Shown here piece after piece: positions 1-12,100 of a DNA stretch of 64,000 nucleotides. The DNA is from Gymnothorax reevesii (Eukaryota; Chordata; Actinopteri; Anguilliformes; Muraenidae): the NCBI GenBank assembly GCA_029721435.1, contig CM056573.1, positions 1,134,001-1,198,000 on the forward strand, written 5' to 3'. The notes beneath the pieces are model-generated. The model made no database searches. It was not told the DNA's origin and worked only from the letters and a program-made list of their open reading frames with translations. Both the position numbers and the translations under genes were made by a program. The stretch's first letter is position 1. The number at the start of each line of letters is the position of its first letter.

Positions 1-214
1 CAGGATCCAAAATAATGTATATGCGAGTAAAGACAGCACCGTTGAGACTTGTTTAGCATTCACATTCAATGAAAATTGTCATGATAATGATAATTCCTCC
101 GCAAACACACTTCAAATGCTCTCTCCCACTGCCTTCTAGTTTGCCTTCTGCTTTTGAACGGCGTGCAGTTACGTTACCCAAACGGCAAACGACTAACCGC
201 TCTCTCGATCGCAG

Positions 215-363
215 GCTTCCTCGGCCGTACGGAGGTCCTCCTCTCGACCGTGGAGAGGGAACTGGAGAATAAAGGCCCAGTGAACCGGCGGCTGCTGCTG
301 CAGGGTGTGGAGACGGGTGAGGTGTGGGTCCAGCTCGACCTGCAGATGTTCCAAAAGAAATGA
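215..363 (+). CDS. itsn2: Last coding exon of an intersectin gene (C-terminal C2 domain), probably itsn2
   Basis: Intersectins are endocytic scaffold proteins with a Cdc42 GEF module; the long isoform ends in a C2 domain. The reading frame after a tcgatcgcag acceptor gives GFLGRTEVLL, then KGPVNRRLLL and TGEVWVQLDLQMF, and stops at 361-363. This matches the end of the intersectin C2 domain (FLGRT, KGP..RRLLL, TGEVWV..DLQLF) as I remember it. The first codon is split with the upstream exon, which lies outside the window. ITSN2 rather than ITSN1 is inferred because ppp1cb is in the same window and human ITSN2 and PPP1CB share 2p23. Another C2-domain protein is possible but less likely. Confidence 0.68.
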
Positions 364-776
364 AGTGTGTGAGGAGACTCTCTCCGAGGGAGGCACGTCC
401 TGCAGGAAACATTGACACGCGGCGATGTGCTCATAACTGCTCTCGATTACGTCACGCACTGACCGCCAGATCCTGAGGCCGTCCCGTCACTCTCCTCCAA
501 CTCTGAGACCAGACACAGCCAAACTCTTTGTACCGCCACACTATGGTTGTAATGTGCAAATAAGACTTTTTAGCAATAATTATTTAATTCTGAAATAATT
601 TGTTTTTAGCTGAGGGATTTTTTTTTTTTTTTTTGGGAAAGATCATTTGTAAACATTTGTGTAAACAGAGGACATTTGAGGGAAATTTGTCAAGTGTAAG
701 GGCATCAGTGAAGTTGATTTTTTTTTTTTTTTCAATCTCTCTTTGATAATATTCCCTACAGACATTTTCATATGTA

Positions 777-782
777 AATAAA
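777..782 (+). terminator. Poly(A) signal AATAAA, intersectin 3' UTR
   Basis: A canonical AATAAA lies 414 bp after the intersectin stop codon in an AT-rich stretch with two poly-T tracts. It is the first canonical signal on this strand after the stop codon. The cleavage site itself cannot be seen. Confidence 0.5.
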
Positions 783-869
783 GATAAATAACTACAATTT
801 TCTTTAGCTTTCATGCATTCCTTTGTCATTTTGTCGCGGTATGTCCCAGTTCGGGTTTGTTTGCGTTTG

Positions 870-986
870 AGTCCCCTGTGGGAGCTCTTGTAAACAAGTT
901 GCCTCATGATAGTTTTTCAACAGCTTTGATTTTGATATCTCACATCATTGGGCAACTACAGCTGTGTTTAGTGCTACAAGGGTTAA
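870..986 (+). repeat. Half copy of a TTAA-ended MITE (family seen in full at 39849)
   Basis: The stretch from tgtgggagctcttgtaaaca to gctacaagggTTAA matches the right half of the element at 39849-40052 and of the copy at 9853-10276. The left arm is missing. It lies downstream of the intersectin 3' end. Confidence 0.55.
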
Positions 987-999
987 GTGCTGAACTGAA

Positions 1000-2580
1000 A
1001 ATTGATACATTGTGAGAAATTTGCTTTTTTGAACACCAGATGCAGGAATGTGACATTTTGGCATTATCTCATGGGGGAAAGCACAAAACTTAATCTTTCA
1101 GTATCACTTGGGGTGACTGAGTTACTCAACCGTCCTGGGATACACATATTAGTTGGGAGCAACTGAGTGATTTATCAAATCAACTTTATTGTTTTTTGGA
1201 AATATATGCTCATGCAGAATTTGAAGCCACCAGCACATTCGAGGAGGAATTAGAACAAGAGCGATATAAGAGAGTGAGCGCTAAAACAGGTGTTCAGGTG
1301 TTGAATGGGTGATATGAACATGTTTTGATATAAAACAAGCTTCAGCAGAAGTGCTATTTGCTAACAAATGCTAGCGTAGGCACTTTATGTCCTGTTAGAA
1401 TTGGGCATTTATCCGTCTGTGGCTGCGGAACCTCATACGCAGCAGGGTACAAGGCTCTGTTCGCTGTGATGCAATCCGCGTGTGACCATCATTAACCCTT
1501 TCTGAAACTGGAGCCTCAGTAACCCACAGTCAGCAGCTACAGCCACGGTTCTTCTTGGCCCACTTTTCATTATTAATCACCGCAAACTGGGAGCTCACTG
1601 CAATCCTAGCTGCCTGAGGGATACTCTGATCCAGTTTGTTGACCCGTAGCAATCTGGCCCTCATCAAAGACGATCGGGTTCCATTTTTATGTTGACCACA
1701 AGGAGCGATTGTTTGCTCACTGTTTAAGGTCTGTTGGCTGACCGTGACATTTGTTGCAAGATTATCAATGTTATTGGCTTCACCTGTGAGTGATTATAAT
1801 ATTTTGGCTTATCAGTCTATATCTGAGCAGCAGGAGAGGTTCTGTCATGCATGAAAACGCTTCTGATCGTTTGTTAGAACATCGATACTCCCTCGAATAG
1901 TGATGCCATTTGTCTGAAAGGTGTGGCTCCTGCTGGGGAAAGTTGTACTGAGGGAAAGTATCTGCAGGGGAAAGATTTTATGGCGTAAATGTCCCTTGGG
2001 ATAAATATTAAATTGGGGAAAGGTTTCTGCAAGGTAAAGATTCTTTAGCGGGAAGGATCCTGAAGGGTAAAGATTTTCTTGGTGAGAAGTTATTTAGGGG
2101 TCAAGACTCTGATGAGGTCTGGTTCCTTCCATGTAAAGATAGTAATTCTGAAAGGTTGCCGTGGGGTAAAAAAAAAAAAAAAACTATTGGGTAAAGGTTG
2201 TGGTAAAGATTTGATAAGGGACAGGCGCTGGGCCCCCCAGGAAAACAAAAGAAGGGGGATGAAGTACTGGGGCAGTGAATAGGTCTGTATGTGTGTGTGA
2301 GGGCATGTGTGCATATGGGTACATAATTGCGTACCTGCTCGCGCTTTCCCTGACAAATGTGGAGATCTGGGGAGGACGTTGCGTCTGCGTATGACCAGAA
2401 TACAACAGGAGGATTATTCGATATTTGTCGTCTCAGGCGGTCCCAGTAGTTTGTACCCTCGCTTGCAGGCAATTGCACAGCTCTGGCAGGGCAGGATCGT
2501 CCCCTGCGCACAATTATGGCGCTAATAAAAATTCTGTAGTCCCTTATGACAGCGCCCCTCCCACCTGAAGTCGTCACTTC
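1000..2580. other. Intergenic DNA between itsn2 and kctd3
   Basis: I see no coding exon. From about 1925 to 2225 there is a decayed purine-rich repetition of roughly 25-bp phrases built around GGGAAAGATT / GGGTAAAGATT, followed by an A-run. The open frames here are short, and those across this stretch are low-complexity. Confidence 0.5.
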
Positions 2581-2581
2581 C

Positions 2582-3098
2582 TATTTAAATCCCTGGCCTC
2601 AGCACGTCACGGGCCAGTGTGCGCAGCGCGGTCGCTGCATTATTAATCGCTCTGGTGAAGTTGGGGCTTCAAAACTGCGATGACGTAGAGGGAGCGGCAG
2701 CTGGTGCGGCCGTCTGGATCACAACATGCGCGCAGTTGTACACCGTGAAATACGAGAACGGGGGGGTGCAGCGTCGAACACATTTGACAAATCATCCCGT
2801 CCGGAGACCCGAGCTTGTAAGAGACGGTAAACATTTCTAAACACCCCAGAGACGACAGTGCGAGTGGAGCAGGAGCGGGTCATACGGACCGCAGCCCCTT
2901 TTCCCGATCCGGAACACAGTAAAGTTGGAAATCGCAGGACTGGGCTGCTCTACTGGAGGAGGGAAGTTGAGCGACAGGGTCTGTGAGCTGTTTTGGAGAA
3001 GGAATAACCGGAGTTTAATTCTGAAAAACTGGATGAAAAATTGACAGGCTGGGCTCGCCTTGCGTCGGGGCGGGTGTCTGTAGGGAGGAAGGGAGAAC
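2582..3098 (+). promoter_or_regulatory. kctd3: Putative kctd3 promoter and 5' UTR
   Basis: The 500 bp before the kctd3 ATG are clearly more GC- and CpG-rich than the AT-rich flanks, as expected for a housekeeping-type promoter. A TATTTAAAT sequence at 2582-2590 and a CRE-like TGACGTAG at 2681-2688 are visible. The transcription start is not determined and the TATA-like motif may be incidental. Confidence 0.4.
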
Positions 3099-3169
3099 AT
3101 GGCTGGGAATTGCTGCAGCGTAACGACGGGAACGGGCGAAATTATTCAACTTAATGTCGGTGGTACGAG
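3099..3169 (+). CDS. kctd3: kctd3 coding exon 1
   Basis: Residues 1-24, from MAGNCCSV to NVGGTR, the start of the BTB domain. The donor is ACGAG|gtaagt and the last Arg codon is split. Confidence 0.95.
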
Positions 3170-6100
3170 GTAAGTGATGCCTGGTTCCTCTCCGCCGCAT
3201 GCAGATGGTTGTCTTCAGGTGACATGTGGGGGAATTATGTTGCTGACAACAACACTGACTGCCTGCAGATCACAGGCCCGAGTGTTTGGTACTTGATCTT
3301 GGAACTTACGTTACCCCAAGGTTTCACTTTCTTGGTTCAGGTTTGGGCTTCTAGCTTTTGGAAACGTGCTTGCAGATGGGCGATATTTGAGTTACATTAG
3401 TGTCACAGACTAAAGCCCTGCGTGTCTCACTGCTCTCTGACACTTTAGACGGCGTTTATTCTATTAACTAGGAGCTCAAAACGAGTTGTCAGGCCCTTCT
3501 ATTTGTATTTTAATTGCGCTGCCATTGCGTAATGACGAGTAAACAGTCCTGCACTGCTGTCTGTGCGATCGGCTTCTACTGTTGGCTGCAGTATTTCGCT
3601 TGTAAATCATACTGTTTACACGTGTTGTTTATTCTCTGTACAGACAAACTATAGTTTTCCATCTTTGTCATCATTGATTTGTCATCTTTCTTGAAATGGT
3701 GTTTACAAAGGTATTCGTGTAGTATCACTGACGATTAGAATGTTGAAGGATACACACACTTACAAACAGTCGCATTCTAGTTGATACAGCGTATCCCCCA
3801 TCTTGCTAGTTAGACTGTTTGAATAGAATGGACGCGCATCTTGTGTGCGAAAGTGAATGTCGTCTGAAGTTATGAGGCTCATTATCCATCATCCTATGAC
3901 TTACAAACCCCTGCTGGAGCAACGGATCCTTGTAAACAGAGTCAGAGTTATGTGTTTGGACAGCTACACTGTTTTCATCATCTCGGCTCTACACCACCAC
4001 ACTGGGTTTTAACTTAAACAACAGAAAGGTTGGAAGTGTTGACTTTCAGCCTTAATTGAAGCGTTTTTGGCAAATTTAGTCTGTTTATCGAACAGTGGAG
4101 GAATTACAACGATTTTTATAGAACTTGCTGTACAATTTTACGGACTCAATTGGACAAACTAACGTAATCATGAATTTATTATTAATTTTTCCTAATTGGT
4201 TGGAAATCCTTTGCAGTCAATGACCTCATGAAGTCTGGAACTTAATGATTTAACCAGTTGCTGGATTCATTGTCTGGCGATGTTCCTCTTTGTGAGGTAT
4301 TCTGTCATGTCACCTGAAGTTTTGTCTCTCACCATCTCAGATATTGCTGAAACTCTTTTTAGATGGTGTACACTGATGGAAAAAAGTGTTCTCCCAACAT
4401 TTTTAGTCAAAATATTTTTTTGATTAAATAAATAATGGCTATTTTGACTGTCGTGTTTTTTTTTTTTTGTTTTTTTTTTTTTAACTCAATTACTATAAAT
4501 TCAAGACTCAGATTTGGACCATCTTTGGAATTGTTACGGATTGAGAAACAAGGAATCCAAGATGACAACCAAACGCACCTTTAAGCATCTGAACCCGACA
4601 ATTTGAATATTTAGCGGGACTGTATACAATACAATTGCTCCCTGTGGGACAAGACTTATGGAACTTCTAAAATTAAGTTATATTCACATGATAAGTTATT
4701 CAAATTGAAAATTGTGATGGTTATTTTTTTTTTCTTTCAGTTGAACTACAGTAAATGTCCAAATTTATCACATTATATATTATGACCATTATCGTTGCAG
4801 TGCCAACATATTCCACCAGATGTCCCCAATGGACCATGCTGATGTCATTGCCACAATAATGTGATAAATTTGGACATTCAATACCGTGGAAGGGATAGCA
4901 CTGGATTAATTGTATTTAATGTAAGCTGCTAAAGTAAATTGTTTATAATTTGTCTTGCTGGACTAATGCTATATCATATCTATCCATTTCAGGTTCAGCA
5001 CCTCAAGGCAAACTCTGATGTGGATTCCTGACTCTTTCTTCTCAAGGTAGGATCCAACTTTACCTGTTTAAGTTGAACTACATTTTTGTTGAGGAAATAA
5101 TATGCAAATCCTCACTAAAGACTTCATCAGGAATACCTTACTAATAATGGATTGGGCCCCACTTTGCCCTCAGAACAGCCTTGAATCTTTGTCCCATGGA
5201 TTCAACTGTTGTTGTAAACATTCATGCTGCACATTCATGCTGTCAGTCTCCCATTTTACCGCGTCTCAAAGGCACCATGTTGATTCCGCTCTGGTGCCGG
5301 GGGAAGCCTTTAAGCTCCTCTAAATTCATTGTGATGTTTCATGAAACGAGGCTGAAGTGACTTATGCCTCGTGACTTAAAGCAGCCATTTGAAAATGGTT
5401 AAATTGTGGCTACAAAGGGCTGGTCTGCAGCTGTACTCCGTTATGTTATGGCATTTAAATGATGATTGATTGGCATTAAGGGGTCATGTACCAAGAGAAT
5501 ATTTCCCACATCAGCGCAGCGCCACACGGGGCCGGCTGGGCATACGGATTCAGGCTGCTGATGCTCGATTGTGACCCGACCGTATGACTGCAGCATTCTT
5601 TCAAATCTTCAACCATGCGGCTTTGGTGGGCCGGTGTCCAAGTGTCGCCTCAGGTGTCTGTTCTTGGCTGGATAAAGTAGAACCTAATGAGGTCCTACTT
5701 TTGTAGCCCAACCCCATCGAGGTCTGGAGTGTGGAGGGTTCGAAGATGCTTTTCTGCTCCGTGCAGTTGTAATGAGTGGTTATCAGACTTACTGTTACCT
5801 TTATATCACCTGGAACTCATTGGGCCTTTGCCATCTGACCACTTCCATGAACAAGGCTTTTTTTGACAAAACGGCTGCTCACTAGATTTAATTTTCTTTT
5901 CTTTTTTTTGCGCCGTTTTTTGTGAACTTTGCCGACTTCTGTGTGTGAAAATCCTCGGAGTTCAGCAGCGGCAGAAATACTCAAACCGATCTGTGATCTG
6001 TGCCGCTGAGGTTACACTCTGTGCTTATTGTGACGCATGATGTGAAAATTAACTGAAGATCCTCTCCTATCTGCACAGACTTATGCATTGCGCTGCCGCC

Positions 6101-9100
6101 TCCTGATTGGCTGATTGGATAATTGCATGGAAAATTCTGGAAAGGGCATCCATACTGTGAGAAAGATGAAACAACATTTGCATGGAGTTGCCGTGTTCTT
6201 GTTGGGTGCCTTTAGAACATTAAAGTGAAGTTTCCCTTCAAACAGACATACTGTATCAGTAAGAAGATTTGGGCTGTTTTATTGTCCTATTTCAGCTGCA
6301 TTTATGACCAGTTTCTGCCATTTCTAAAAATCTGTTTTAACTGCAAAAAATCTGGCAAACAACAGGGTCCTTGCATTTCATAACTAAAATCATTACGGCC
6401 TTAACTTGATTTGCATTAAAACAATTATTCTGTTCCCTCAGGCTGATGTATGAGTCTGATCTGTGCTTTAAATGAGCCAGTTTAAGATCAGACTGTTAGC
6501 TGTGGGACGTGTGATGGACGTCCTTTACTGACAGGTGTGCACAGCGGGTGTTAGGATTGTGGAGGATGTGGGTGACTGTGAAAATAATCATGTTTTCCTG
6601 TGTTGAGATGTTCCAGATGCATTATGGGTAACGGGTGTTAGGAACAGTAGTAGCACCTGCTGTGAGTTCAGGCCCCTGTGACGGGCCCTTCATGGCTGCC
6701 CTGTTCTGTGTCGTTCCTCAGTTTGCTGAGCGGAAGGATCTCCACACTGCGAGATGAAACGGGAGCCGTGAGTACTGCCTGTTCTCTCTCTCCAGATGTT
6801 CTGTGCCGAGAGAACGGTTCCTTACGCCTTCTCACTGTCATGTTTTTACAGTTTAGTTATTTTTCTCTTTAGAATATTCATCCTGCCCCCTGTGTTCTCC
6901 TCTTTGAATCCGTGCGCCCGAAGCACTCGCTGGCAAATTCTGTCTCTCCCACTGGAGTGTTTTGATTGTCAGCATTTTTGTAGAAGTGACACTTTAGGAG
7001 ATTGTTAATTTTGGCAAACTAATGTTGACATTTTGCCATGAGATTCATGCACCATGTACAGTATATTTGCCGTTTAACTGGGCAAGCCTAAAATGGTTCC
7101 AAAATTTCCATTTTTAGAGTGTCCTTTTGAAACGTTAGTGGTAATATACAGTACTTAACAAATTTATCAGATCACCTGTTATAAGAAAATGAGAACACAA
7201 ATATTTATGAAATTAGTCAAAAACTTGTTTAAAAATTCTTTTGTTATTTCTTTGGCAAATAATGAACTGAAACCACAAAATAGTCCGTATTCACACATTA
7301 AAACTAAAAAAAAAATATATTTTGCATGGCCTCCTTTGGCCTTGATAACTGCTTCCACTCCTGCATTCAACTGCTTCAACTAATTTTATGTTCAGGGCTG
7401 CAAGAAAATAACTTATTTGGTATCTCAATCAAAAAATAATGTGCTCAACTATTTTTTTTTTTTTCTGCTTTTTTTGAAAACAATAAATTTGAAAATTCAT
7501 GGATAACAACAATAATTATATTTTAACATGAAAAATATAATTTCAGTTAAAGAGCTTGTGCATACTGGTGGATTAACCATTTCAGAAACATAAAAATTAT
7601 TTTCGTAATTACATTGGCCCTCATTTATCAAACTTGAGCAGGATCTGGTGTAGATTCTGGTGTAAATATCAGTGTTCGCCAGGTGTCACGTCTGATTTAC
7701 TAAAAGTGTGTACATCGCTGGTTTCGGTGTAGAACTGGCTTGGCGTTGATAAATCAGACGGCTGAAACCATCGTAATTTACATGACACACCCCTATAAAT
7801 TCATGATCCGGGAGGCATAGTCCCGCCCACTTTACGACATGGACTCTCGCAAGACGGCAAAGATAAAGAACTTCACTGAGGAGGAAATATAAATTATCAC
7901 GTCCGAGGTGGAGAAAAACAAAATAATTTCATTTGGAAGCCTTAAGAGAACTATTGCTGCTGCAGTAAACAACACTGATGTGGAAAACCGGAGTGCAGCA
8001 GACATTTGATTGAATTCATTAATCAATTGAAGTGACTATTCGCACTTATTTAAGTGCGTCCAAGCATAAAAATTCATCGAAATTTGTGTGAGACGCACTT
8101 ACAAGTGTGGCCAAGATGCACATTTCTCTATTGCCCACACTTATTTTAAGTGTCCAAAAGTAAAAATGTTTTCTTGGCCAAACTTATTTTAAGTGGTACT
8201 TTCTATAAGCGGCACTGGAATGGTCATCAACTGGCGCACTTATAGGTGTAGCCAAGAAAAACATTCAGCATCGGCCACAGGTATAAGTGCGAATAACATC
8301 GGCCTTAATAAATTCAATTTATAGATCCATGATATTTCAGGTTATATAGCCTACATAATTTACAATCCAAATGCTTTACATGTAGGTTAAAAGAGTGGTC
8401 CGATTTTAAGATCGCCATTGAAATCCAGCAGTCGTCACCGCTCGAGGAGCACGTGGCAGCAGGGCTCCCCCCTCCATCGTGGGAATGCGAGGCGGTGGAG
8501 ACATGGATGAGTCCCCACCGCCTCGGTCGGAGCTGCATGAGGGTAATTGTTAAAGCTCAGTCTGCAGAGATCACTCTTCATTGTACTTTAATCAGTGTTA
8601 CTCCATGGCATTTTATTGGGTGCCACACAAAACGAGCAGCCACTCGTCACTTTCCCGGAGGAGATCCTCTCTGTGCCGAAAGTTCCTCTCACGTCGGACA
8701 GAAGCTTATTCCTCTAACAATAGAAGATCTGCCATTGTCAAAATGTGATCATGGCCAAAGTGTCCGTAGGCCTATATATACACTGAGCAACAAAAGAAAC
8801 GCAAGTTAGCTAGTTAGTAAATGTATTCTTATGCTTACTCTGTCAAAGTGACCACAAAATAAAGAAAAGTTTGATGAAACGAGTGTAAATGTGCTTGCGC
8901 TAGTAATAAATTGGCTTTTTTTTTTTTTTTAAATGATTACGCGCAAACTTATTTTCCAGTCTGCCTTTAACTTGTGTTTCTTTTGTTGTTCAGTGTATAT
9001 CTGCCTGGATGAGCATCTGACACCACACTGCATATCTGTCAAGTCACGTATGGTTTGCGTTTAGTCAAATTGATTGTTATTGTCAGCCGTCTGGCCTGAC

Positions 9101-12100
9101 AAGCTGGTTGTCACAAAATATAAGTTCAATTAATTTCTCAACACGGGTGTCTTATTTATTCATTTATTTATTCATTTAGTCTATTTATCTATTTAGCCTG
9201 TTTATTCATTTTACTAATAAGAGCAACAACAGCATGACATCTGCATCGCTGCATATGGTTTGATACTCCTTTTGACAGCTGCACTCGTTTCTGGATGTTG
9301 TTCGCTGGTTTCAAATCTGCTTACACCTGGTCAGACCTGGCATGAGATTTTCTGCGGGCCGTTCGCTCACGTTCAGATATATAAATGCTGATCCTTGCGG
9401 GAGTTTTGGCGTATACCCTTTTTTTTTTTTTTTTGGTGTACGCATGTTTGATGAATGAGGGCCATTGGGTGGTGTTGTAATACATTTGTTAAGCACTGAA
9501 ATGTGCGACTGGATTTATTGCTGAAATAAGTTTCACTTTGTTTTCCTCCTCTGATGTGCAGATATTTATCGACCGAGATCCCACCGCGTTTGCCCCCATT
9601 TTGAACTTCCTCCGTACAAAGGAGCTGGACCTGCGGTGGGTTCCTTCGAAACCCTGCGCTGCGTTAAGGCCAGGGTTCAATGCGCTGTACTGTACACTGA
9701 AAGCTGTCTTGAGAATAACCGTAAGGTCAAAGGCTTTTCTTTGTTCTTTATAGTGGAGTGAATATCAACATTCTTCGGCATGAAGCAGAGTTCTATGGGA
9801 TAACGCCTTTAGGTATGCTGTCGTACCTTATTCCTTAGTGATGTTACATTAACCCATAGAACGCTGAAATAATTACATTCATATATATATATATTTTTTA
9901 AATTTATCTTGTGCTGTTGAAGACCTATCATGTGCCGACTGGTTTGAAAGAGCTCGCCAGCGGAAGCTCTCTTTTTTGTTAAAGATAATCCCCCAAAAAA
10001 ATTTTCTCCGTTATTAGATGGACATTCAGTAGAGACAGGAAAGTGTTTCGGGGAGAAGGGGGAAGACATGCAGCAGGTGGCCCGAGCCGGAATCGAACCC
10101 GGGTCGCTGCGGGAAGGCCACAGCCTTCCCGATGCATGCGCTTAGACCGATGTGCCACTGGGGTGCCCCCAATAAGAGCTCTTTTAAACGAGTCGCCACA
10201 TGATAGGTTTTCAACAGCATCTATTTTGATATTTTACATCACTGAGTCACAAGAGTTGCCTTTAGAGCTTGAAGGGTTAATGAAGTCATTGAATCGAACT
10301 GAGAAATAAAGGAAACAGCTCAGACACCTCGGGTGGCTCAGTAGGTCAAAGGTCATGACGGCAGGACGGACCCTGTTGATTGAATATGTGGGATTGAAAG
10401 TTTTTGACTTTTGAACTTGCCTGATTTACTGGGAATGAGAGTAATTTGTGGTTCATATTTCTGTTGTTCATCTTTCAGCTGTTTCAGGCTCCTAAAATGT
10501 GGCCCAGTGGTGATCAGGCCTGTTCCAGGAGTTCTGCCGTCCTGAAGGTTTTCACTCCAACCTCTGCAAATCAGTCGGCCTTTAGATCATATCGAGGGCT
10601 CCGAATGAGTTGAATTGCGTGTGTCATATTGGGGTTGGAGTACAAAATCTGCCTGGATGGTAGATCTCCTGAAACAGTGTTTGGGACTCTGGTGTCGCCT
10701 TCAGTTTGAATAACTGCTGCAGGATTTCTGGCCAGAATGTGGTGATGTTATGGTGAAGATGGTTAATTGGTAACTAGATTAACAGAACTGAGTACCAGCT
10801 GTGCTGTCGGATTTATAAGGGATGCATTTATAAAATGTTGGCGCCAGCAGGCGTCACCAGTCCTTGAGGTGGAAAGATTTGCCTGGATTTTATGTTTTGT
10901 TGTAATTTACTGTTGGGAGGGTCAGTTAATCTTACCGTTAGTCATCGGCCTTCTCCCCCCACCCCCCACCCCACCATCTGTGCTTTATATGGCGGGTCTG
11001 CGCTCTCCTGCGGCGGTTGCTACGCTCAGTGCGGCGGTTGCTGCTCTGTGAGGAGCTGGAGAGGTCGTCCTGCGGCAGTGTGCTCTTCCACGGTTACCTG
11101 CCTCCGCCAGGTGCGTCCCCGGGCTGTACCGCACCGCTGCGGTGCTTAACCACTGTTCTGCCGCACCGCTGCGGTGCTTAACTACTGTACTGCCGCACCG
11201 CTGCGGTGCTTAACCACTGTACTGCCGCACCGCTGCGGTGCTTAACCACTGTACTGCCGCACCGCTGCGGTGCTTAACCACTGTACTGCCGCACCGCTGC
11301 GGTGCTTAACCACTGTACTGCCGCACCGCTGCGGTGCTTAACCACTGTACTGCCGCACCGCTGCGGTGCTTAACCACTGTACTGCCGCACCGCTGCGGTG
11401 CTTAACCACTGTACTGCCGCACCGCTGCGGTGCTTAACCACTGTACTGCCGCACCGCTGCGGTGCTTAACCACTGTACTGCCGCACCGCTGCGGTGCTTA
11501 ACCACTGTACTGCCGCACCGCTGCGGTGCTTAACCACTGTACTGCCGCACCGCTGCGGTGCTTAACCACTGTACTGCCGCACCGCTGCGGTGCTTAACCA
11601 CTGTACTGCCGCACCGCTGCGGTGCTTAACCACAGTACTGCCGCACCGCTGCGGTGCTTAACCACTGTACTGCCGCACCGCTGCGGTGCTTAACCACTGT
11701 ACTGCCGCACCGCTGCGGTGCTTAACCACTGTACTGCCGCACCGCTGCGGTGCTTAACCACTGTACTGCCGCACCGCTGCGGTGCTTAACCACTGTACTG
11801 CCGCACCGCTGCGGTGCTTAACCACTGTACTGCCGCACCGCTGCGGTGCTTTACCACTGTACTGCCGCACCGCTGCGGTGCTTAACCACTGTACTGCCGC
11901 ACCGCTGCGGTGCTTTACCACTGTACTGCCGCACCGCTGCGGTGCTTAACCACTGTACTGCCGCACCGCTGCGGTGCTTAACCACAGTACTGCCGCACCG
12001 CTGCGGTGCTTAACCACTGTACTGCCGCACCGCTGCGGTGCTTAACCACAGTACTGCCGCACCGCTGCGGTGCTTAACCACTGTACTGCCGCACCGCTGC

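Noticed and set aside
8453..8809. 118-codon plus-strand frame
   Set aside because: It lies inside the Harbinger-like element and partly in the nested MITE, without a recognisable domain.
10043..10309. Possible tRNA gene or small protein at the tRNA-like sequence
   Set aside because: The tRNA-like head is followed by a SINE body and is inserted inside a MITE with duplicated target sequence. The plus-strand frame is an antisense artefact.
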